Shown in pieces: positions 49,402-54,217 of a DNA stretch of 54,217 nucleotides; the stretch's first letter is position 1, and every line of letters starts with the position of its first letter. The stretch spans positions 1 to 54,217 of the forward strand of contig CALQIY020000002.1 in the NCBI GenBank assembly GCA_943330755.2, written 5' to 3'. Position numbers and translations under genes: made by a program. Under the pieces are notes generated by a model that saw only the letters and a list, made by a program, of their open reading frames with translations, was not told the origin of the DNA and did no database searches. This DNA comes from Opitutus sp. GAS368 (lineage in GTDB: Bacteria > Verrucomicrobiota > Verrucomicrobiia > Opitutales > UBA953).

Positions 49402-52086
49402 ATGCCCCGCCTCGCCTTCTTCCTGATGGCCGCCGTTTCCCTTTCGGCCGCCCCCCAACCATACGCGCCCTCCGAAGGGGGTTCCGTTTCGCTCAACCTC
49501 TTCCAGGTTCCGGAGGGCTTGGAAGTCACGCTCTGGGCGCGCTCGCCCATGCTGGCCAATCCCACGAACCTCGACATCGATGCTCAAGGCCGGGTGTGGG
49601 TGACCGAAGGCGTCAACTACCGCGTCTACAACAAGGGCGGCAAGCGTCGCCCCGAAGGCGACCGCGTCGTGGTGCTCAGCGACAGCAAGGGCGCCGGCAA
49701 GGCCGACACCGTCCATACGTTCGTGCAGGACGCCGGTTGGACCTCTCCGCTGGGCATCGCGGTCTTCGATAACGTCGTGATTGTCTCGCACGCCCCCGAC
49801 CTCATCAAGTTCACCGATGTGAATCGCGACGGCAAATTCGACCCCGCGGTCGACAAGCGCGAAGTGATCCTGGGCGGTTTCGGTGGCCAGGACCATGACC
49901 ACTCGCTGCACGCGATCGTCGCTGGTCCGGACGGCAAGCTCTACCTGAATTCCGGCAATTGCGGCGGCTCGTTCACCGACAAGTCGGGCAAGACCTACCG
50001 CGTCGGTTCCGGTTATGTCGACCAACGCGGGGGCGCTTGGCCCTTCGACCCCAAGGCCACCGCCGGCGCGAAAAGCGATGACGGCTTCGTCTGGTCCTCC
50101 GGCTTTTCCGCGCGCATGAACCCCGACGCCACGGGCGTCGAAATCATCGGGAACGGCTACCGCAACAGCTTCGAGCACTTCCCGTCTTCCTTCGGCGACC
50201 TCTTCCAGGGCGACAACGACGACTCCAGCAGCTGCCGCACGTCGTACGTCCTCGAGTACGGCACCGCCGGCTACACCACGCCGAAGGCCACGAGCTACAA
50301 CTCCGTGCGCCGCCCCGGCCAGCCGACGCCGCGCGCCCACTGGCGCCAGGACGACCCCGACACCATGGACGTCGGCGACGTCTACGGCTCGGGTTCGCCG
50401 ACGGGGGTTGCCATCTACGAAAACGGCGCACTCGGGGCCGCGTGGAACGGCACGCTGTTGAATTGCGAACCATCCCGCAACACGATCTTCGGCTACAAGC
50501 TGCAGCCCCAGAAGGGCGCCTTCGCGCTCAGTGAGGCCACGCGTAAGGACTTTATCACTTCGAATCCGACGCGCGAATTCGAAGGCACCGACTTCCATCG
50601 CATCAAGACCCCGGGCAAGAGCGGTGAGCACATCTGGTTCCGTCCGTCCGATGTCGCCGTCGGCCCCGATGGGGCGATCTACGTCGCCGATTGGTTCGAC
50701 ACGCGCGTGGGTGGGCACCAGACGCTCGATGACACCTGCACGGGCGCGATCTACCGCATCGCTCCGAAGGGCTTCAAGTCCGTCATCCCCAAGCTCGACC
50801 TCGCCAGTCCGGCTGGCGCGGTCGAGGCTTTGCGCAGCCCCGCGGTGAATGTTCGTCACCTCGGCTTTAACGCCGCCAAGGGCTTCGGCGCCAAGGCCCT
50901 GCCTGCGGTGCTCGAACTCGCCAAGGACCCGAATCCCTTCGTCGCCGCGCGCGCCGTGTGGCTCTTGCCTTACCTGGGTGACGAAGGCGTCGCCCGCACC
51001 AAGGAACTCCTGAAGGACGCCAATCCCGCCAACCGCCGCCTCGCGTTCCAGTCCCTGCGCCGCGCCAACCACGACGTCCTCGCCGCCTCGGCGGCGCTGG
51101 CCGCCGACGCCGATGTCGCCGTCCGTCGCGACGTGGCCACTTCGCTCCACGCCGTCGCCGCCGATAAGGCCGTGCCGATCCTCGTCGAACTCGCCAAGCA
51201 CCTCGACGTGACCGACAAGAATTCCGTCGCCGCCTTTGGCATCGGTTCCGCCGGCAAGGAGTCGGCGGTCTGGGCGGCGGTGAAGGCGGCTTACGTCAAG
51301 AACGGCGAAACCTGGCCGACCCACGTGGCCCGCATCGCTTGGGTGCTGCACACGCCGGAGATGGTGAACGAGCTCGCCGCGCAGGCCAGCGGCCAGAAGG
51401 TCCCCGCTGCCCAGCGGACGTTGGCGACCGAGACCCTCTCGTTCGTCGAGTCGAAGGAGGCCGCCCTCGCCATGATCAAACTCGCCGCGGAAGGTTCGCC
51501 GGTGAAGGGGGAAGCCGCCACCTGGGCCCTGATGCGCATGACCGGCACTTGGTCGGCCTTCGATATTCGCTCCGAACTGAAGAAGGCCGGCGTCTACGAC
51601 GAAGCCAAGGTCACGGTAGTCCCGGCCCCGGTCCCCGAGGCCCCCAAGGCCACCTATACGGTCCAGGACGTGCTCTCTAAGAAGGGCGACGCCACCAAGG
51701 GTGGGGAACTCGTCCAGCGTTGCACGATGTGCCACCAAGTCGGGGCCAACGGCCCGAGCTATGGCCCCGAGCTCCGTGGTTTCGCGGCCCGCCAAGGCAT
51801 CGAATCGGTGGTCACGGCCATCGTGGAGCCCTCGGCGAGCATCGCGCTCGGCTATGAAGGCTCGACCTTGAAGCTCAAGGCGGGCGGTCAGATCGACGGC
51901 CTCATCCAGTCCAATAACGACCCGGTCGTCGTCAAGTCGGCGGGCGGCGTCTCCCAGCTCGTCCCCAAGAACCGTATCGCGGGACAGTCCAAGCTGAACC
52001 GTTCCCTGATGCTTTCGTCCGATCAACTTGGGCTGACGGCTCAGGATGTGGCCGATATCGCTGCTTGGCTGGCCACCTATAACTAA
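49402..52086 (+). CDS. PVC-type secreted dehydrogenase with HEAT repeats and C-terminal cytochrome c domain
   Basis: The 894-residue protein has a signal peptide, then a beta-propeller dehydrogenase domain (about 25-460) with PTNLDIDAQGRVWVTEGVNYR and LHAIVAGPDGKLYLNSGN. HEAT-type helical repeats occupy about 470-700 (AKDPNPFVAARAVWLLPYLGDEGV and related). A cytochrome c domain follows, with heme motif CTMCH at residues 774-778. The layout is a hallmark of planctomycete and verrucomicrobial proteins for sugar oxidation, where the heme passes electrons on (inference). It probably works with the two genes upstream. A strong terminator follows. Confidence 0.9.
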   Translation: MPRLAFFLMAAVSLSAAPQPYAPSEGGSVSLNLFQVPEGLEVTLWARSPMLANPTNLDIDAQGRVWVTEGVNYRVYNKGGKRRPEGDRVVVLSDSKGAGKADTVHTFVQDAGWTSPLGIAVFDNVVIVSHAPDLIKFTDVNRDGKFDPAVDKREVILGGFGGQDHDHSLHAIVAGPDGKLYLNSGNCGGSFTDKSGKTYRVGSGYVDQRGGAWPFDPKATAGAKSDDGFVWSSGFSARMNPDATGVEIIGNGYRNSFEHFPSSFGDLFQGDNDDSSSCRTSYVLEYGTAGYTTPKATSYNSVRRPGQPTPRAHWRQDDPDTMDVGDVYGSGSPTGVAIYENGALGAAWNGTLLNCEPSRNTIFGYKLQPQKGAFALSEATRKDFITSNPTREFEGTDFHRIKTPGKSGEHIWFRPSDVAVGPDGAIYVADWFDTRVGGHQTLDDTCTGAIYRIAPKGFKSVIPKLDLASPAGAVEALRSPAVNVRHLGFNAAKGFGAKALPAVLELAKDPNPFVAARAVWLLPYLGDEGVARTKELLKDANPANRRLAFQSLRRANHDVLAASAALAADADVAVRRDVATSLHAVAADKAVPILVELAKHLDVTDKNSVAAFGIGSAGKESAVWAAVKAAYVKNGETWPTHVARIAWVLHTPEMVNELAAQASGQKVPAAQRTLATETLSFVESKEAALAMIKLAAEGSPVKGEAATWALMRMTGTWSAFDIRSELKKAGVYDEAKVTVVPAPVPEAPKATYTVQDVLSKKGDATKGGELVQRCTMCHQVGANGPSYGPELRGFAARQGIESVVTAIVEPSASIALGYEGSTLKLKAGGQIDGLIQSNNDPVVVKSAGGVSQLVPKNRIAGQSKLNRSLMLSSDQLGLTAQDVADIAAWLATYN

Positions 52087-52111
52087 GCCCGGGGCTTAAT
52101 TCAGGCTTTTC

Positions 52112-52142
52112 AGGGGGTTTTCCGCGAGGGAAGCCCCCTTTT
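52112..52142 (+). terminator. Terminator of the dehydrogenase-cytochrome gene
   Basis: AGGGGG (52112-52117) pairs with CCCCCT (52134-52139), with partial inner TTTCC/GGGAA pairing around GCGA, followed by TTTT. Confidence 0.8.
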
Positions 52143-52261
52143 AATTTCCCGCTTGCTTCCGTGGCCGGGCTTCTCAAGTTCGACCCTCCTTTCCCTAGGC
52201 AAGGCACGGCCGCACAACGCGGGCCCGCGACTTACTAGGATCCCAAAGACCTTTACACACC

Positions 52262-52948
52262 ATGAAGCAGCTCAGTCTCACCGTCTCCAATCGTCAGAAC
52301 CTTGGCCGTGGCCACTCCCGTCGTATGCGCAACGCGGGTTCCATTCCGGCCATCATCTATGGTCCTGCCGGCAATCACAGCGTTTCCGTCGAACAGGAGA
52401 AGTTCCGTGACCTCATGCGTGCCAAGGGCACCGCTGCCGCCCTCATCGAGCTCACCCTCGAAGGGAAGAAGATGCTCTCCATCATCAAGGAGTTCCAGCG
52501 TCACCCCATCACCCAGAAGTTCCTCCACATCGACATCCAGCAGATCGACCCGAACGCTCCGATGAGCGCCGCGATCCCGATCCGCGTGGTCGGCGAGGCT
52601 TATGGCGTGAAGACCGATGGCGGCACCCTCGCGATCGTCTCCCAGACCGTCAATGTCCGCTGTTTGCCGAAGGATCTCCCCGAGTTCATCGAAGTCGACG
52701 TGACTGAGCTGAAGGTCAACGAGTCCATCCACGTCGGTGCCCTCAAGGCCCCGGCCGGCATCACTTTCCCTGGCGACCCTGCCCGTGTCGTCGTGGTCTG
52801 CTCCGAAATGGCCGAAGAAGAAGCCGCTCCCGAAGCCGCCGCTGCCGCTCCGGCCGCGGGCGCCGAAGGTGCTGCCGCTCCGGCTGCGGGTGCCGCGGCT
52901 CCGGCCGCTGGCGCTGCCCCGGCTGCTGCTCCGGCCGCCAAGAAGTAA
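52262..52948 (+). CDS. rplY: 50S ribosomal protein L25 (CTC form)
   Basis: Binds 5S rRNA. The 228-residue protein has the L25 domain (residues about 1-90, with RNAGSIPAIIYGP) and the TL5/CTC C-terminal domain (about 95-185). A low-complexity alanine/proline tail (about 186-228, with AAAPAAG repeats) closes it. The start context is ACACACC-ATG. It heads the last housekeeping group in the window: rplY, pth, rpsF, ssb. Confidence 0.93.
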   Translation: MKQLSLTVSNRQNLGRGHSRRMRNAGSIPAIIYGPAGNHSVSVEQEKFRDLMRAKGTAAALIELTLEGKKMLSIIKEFQRHPITQKFLHIDIQQIDPNAPMSAAIPIRVVGEAYGVKTDGGTLAIVSQTVNVRCLPKDLPEFIEVDVTELKVNESIHVGALKAPAGITFPGDPARVVVVCSEMAEEEAAPEAAAAAPAAGAEGAAAPAAGAAAPAAGAAPAAAPAAKK

Positions 52949-52990
52949 TTTCCGCGCCGGGCGTCCCCGGCACCTGTTCTTTGAAGTCAG

Positions 52991-53575
52991 ATGGTATTCT
53001 CGGTCATCGCCGCCCTCGGCAATCCCGGCAAGGAATACGTCGCCACCCGCCACAATGCGGGCTGGATCATCCTGGATGCGCTGGCCACCAAGGCTGGCGC
53101 GGAGTGGAAGCACGAAAGCCGTTTTCCGGCCGCCGTGGCCAAGACCACCTTCGGTGGTCGGCAGGTCTTCCTCGTCAAGCCACAGTCGTTCATGAACTTG
53201 AGCGGCGAACCCTTGGCCGCCTTCCTCCACTTCCATCGCCTCCCCGCCGCCGAAATGGTCGTCCTTCACGACGATATCGCCTTCGAGCCCGGCCAAATGC
53301 GACTTTCCCTGGGTGGCTCCGCCGCTGGTCACAACGGCATCGCCAGTTGCATCCAGCATTTCGGCGAAGCGTTCGTTCGTGCCCGTCTCGGCATCGGTCC
53401 CAAGCGGCACCCCGCCCAAGACCTCGCCGACCATGTGCTCGGCAAATTCCCGGCCGAAGACCTGCAGCGCCTCCACCAAGCTACCCCTGACTTCCTCTTA
53501 GGACTAGAAACCCTGATTTCCCGCGGCCTCCCGGCCGCCCAAAACTTCACCAACAGAAAACCACCATTACCATGA
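52991..53575 (+). CDS. pth: Peptidyl-tRNA hydrolase
   Basis: Releases tRNA from peptidyl-tRNA that drops off ribosomes. The 194-residue protein has the N-terminal GNPGKEYVATRHNAGW with catalytic histidine H21, then KPQSFMNLSG, the catalytic acid in VVLHDDIAFEPG, and GSAAGHNGIASC. Length is normal. It starts 43 bp after rplY and overlaps rpsF by 4 bp (ATGA), so pth and rpsF are translationally coupled. Confidence 0.95.
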   Translation: MVFSVIAALGNPGKEYVATRHNAGWIILDALATKAGAEWKHESRFPAAVAKTTFGGRQVFLVKPQSFMNLSGEPLAAFLHFHRLPAAEMVVLHDDIAFEPGQMRLSLGGSAAGHNGIASCIQHFGEAFVRARLGIGPKRHPAQDLADHVLGKFPAEDLQRLHQATPDFLLGLETLISRGLPAAQNFTNRKPPLP

Positions 53576-53880
53576 CCACCGCCACGATTCGCCGCGCCTA
53601 CCGCGTCAGCCTGATCCTCGACCTCCGCGGTTCCGCCGAGGCTCCCGAGGCCGCTATCGAACGCCTGAAGGAAATCCTTAAGTCCGTCGACTGCAAGGTC
53701 ACCGAGGTCGAAAACCTCGGCCAGCGCGAGTTCAGCCGCGCCGTCGACCGCAAGTTCCTCTCCGGGCTCTACGTCCAGTTCCACTTCGAAGGTCCGGTCA
53801 CCGCCCCGACCGCCTTCGCCGACAAGCTTCGCCTCGACCGCACCGTGGATCGCATCCTCGTGCAGTCGGTCCGCGCCTAA
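53572..53880 (+). CDS. rpsF: 30S ribosomal protein S6
   Basis: A 102-residue protein with the S6 fold: RRAYRVSLILDLRGS, then a helix (EAAIERLKEILKSV) and beta strands with VTEVENLGQREFSRAVDRKFLSGLYVQFHF and the C-terminal helix. S6 binds 16S rRNA with S18. Position between pth and ssb is a common arrangement, which supports the call. The ATG at 53572 overlaps the pth stop. Confidence 0.92.
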   Translation: MTTATIRRAYRVSLILDLRGSAEAPEAAIERLKEILKSVDCKVTEVENLGQREFSRAVDRKFLSGLYVQFHFEGPVTAPTAFADKLRLDRTVDRILVQSVRA

Positions 53881-53903
53881 GCCCTTCCCGTCTCCGAACG
53901 ACC

Positions 53904-54217
53904 ATGGCCTCGTCCTTCAATCGCGTGATCCTCGCCGGCAATATGACCCGCGATCCGGAAGCGCGGGCGTTGCCCTCTGGCCAGGCCCTCACCAAGTTCT
54001 CCCTCGCCGTCAACCGCGCCTACACCACCAAGGAAGGCGAAAAGCGCGAGGAAGTCACCTACGTCGACATCGAGAGCTACGGCAAGCAGGCTGAAATCAT
54101 CGCCAAGTATTGCGGCAAAGGTTCCGGTATCCTCGTCGAAGGCCGCCTCAAGCTCGACCAGTGGGAAGACAAGAAGACCGGCGAGAAGCGTTCGCGCCTC
54201 GGCGTCGTCCTCGAGAA
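53904..54217 (+). CDS. ssb: Single-stranded DNA-binding protein (3' partial)
   Basis: The 104 codons present begin MASSFNRVILAGNMTRDPEARALPSG and show VNRAYTTKEGEKREEVTYVDIESYGKQAE and GSGILVEGRLKLDQWEDKKTGEKRS, the OB fold of SSB. The window ends inside the fold, before the C-terminal tail. It starts 23 bp after rpsF with context ACGACC-ATG, so it is in the same transcript. S18 and L9 are expected to follow, beyond the window. Confidence 0.95.
   Translation, partial: MASSFNRVILAGNMTRDPEARALPSGQALTKFSLAVNRAYTTKEGEKREEVTYVDIESYGKQAEIIAKYCGKGSGILVEGRLKLDQWEDKKTGEKRSRLGVVLE

Noticed and set aside
49276-52026. Long minus-strand open frame (916 residues) opposite the dehydrogenase-cytochrome gene
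   Set aside because: The plus-strand product has recognisable domains, a signal peptide and a heme motif. The opposite frame has low-complexity shadow composition.

Overview
The window looks like a piece of chromosome from a high-GC (about 60-65 % by eye) Gram-negative bacterium of the PVC group, most probably Verrucomicrobia of the Opitutae type. The clues are a large secreted PVC-style dehydrogenase fused to HEAT repeats and a cytochrome c motif, several secreted proteins that match only loosely to known families, outer-membrane and LPS-type genes, a DapL-like aminotransferase, a MerR/VWA gene pair, and start codons preceded by CC or ACC rather than a Shine-Dalgarno sequence. I see no insertion sequences, prophage or CRISPR array. 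The only mobile-element hint is a small stand-alone protein resembling the N-terminal arm domain of an integrase.

Layout. 1-7.1 kb: 3' end of a PLP aminotransferase, tRNA-Phe, a secreted unknown, citramalate synthase (cimA) behind an isoleucine-codon leader peptide and competing hairpins, a secreted esterase, a NYN-LOTUS protein, a secreted NlpC/P60-like protein and tRNA-Arg. 7.2-15 kb: TerC, then an envelope-type run (MsbA-like ABC exporter, GT9 glycosyltransferase, CrtI-like FAD oxidoreductase, MFS transporter) and a membrane-anchored formylglycine-generating enzyme. 15.1-20.5 kb: housekeeping genes pyrE, yidC, yebC, a Nudix hydrolase, tRNA-Val and eno. 20.6-30.3 kb: a sialic-acid catabolic locus. 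On the plus strand are a phosphoesterase, an AGE-type epimerase and a zinc-ribbon membrane protein. On the minus strand a tightly packed operon encodes two NanM-like kelch proteins, an MFS permease, N-acetylneuraminate lyase, sialidase and sialate O-acetylesterase, with a 20-bp palindrome in front of its second gene.

30.5-37.5 kb: tRNA-Asn, a 39-residue basic protein coupled to a lipoprotein and an OGG1-type DNA glycosylase; converging on these, a giant AsmA-like protein and a FecCD-type permease with its ATPase. 37.5-43 kb: a MerR-like regulator and a VWA protein sharing a promoter motif, then two ammonium transporters, each with a near-perfect sigma-54 promoter placed at exactly the same distance from its start codon. 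43-46.9 kb: predicted outer-membrane and secreted proteins, the integrase-arm-like protein, a coiled-coil protein, a DUF4236 protein, tRNA-Leu and an HU protein. 47.1-52.1 kb: a secreted sugar-oxidation set (GSDH-type dehydrogenase, Tat-exported TIM-barrel isomerase, dehydrogenase-HEAT-cytochrome). 52.2 kb to the end: rplY, pth, rpsF and ssb (cut off by the window).

The strongest regulatory findings are the cimA attenuator, the twin sigma-54 promoters of the amt genes and the palindromic operator candidate in the sialic-acid operon. All calls are by reading alone; no database search was possible.
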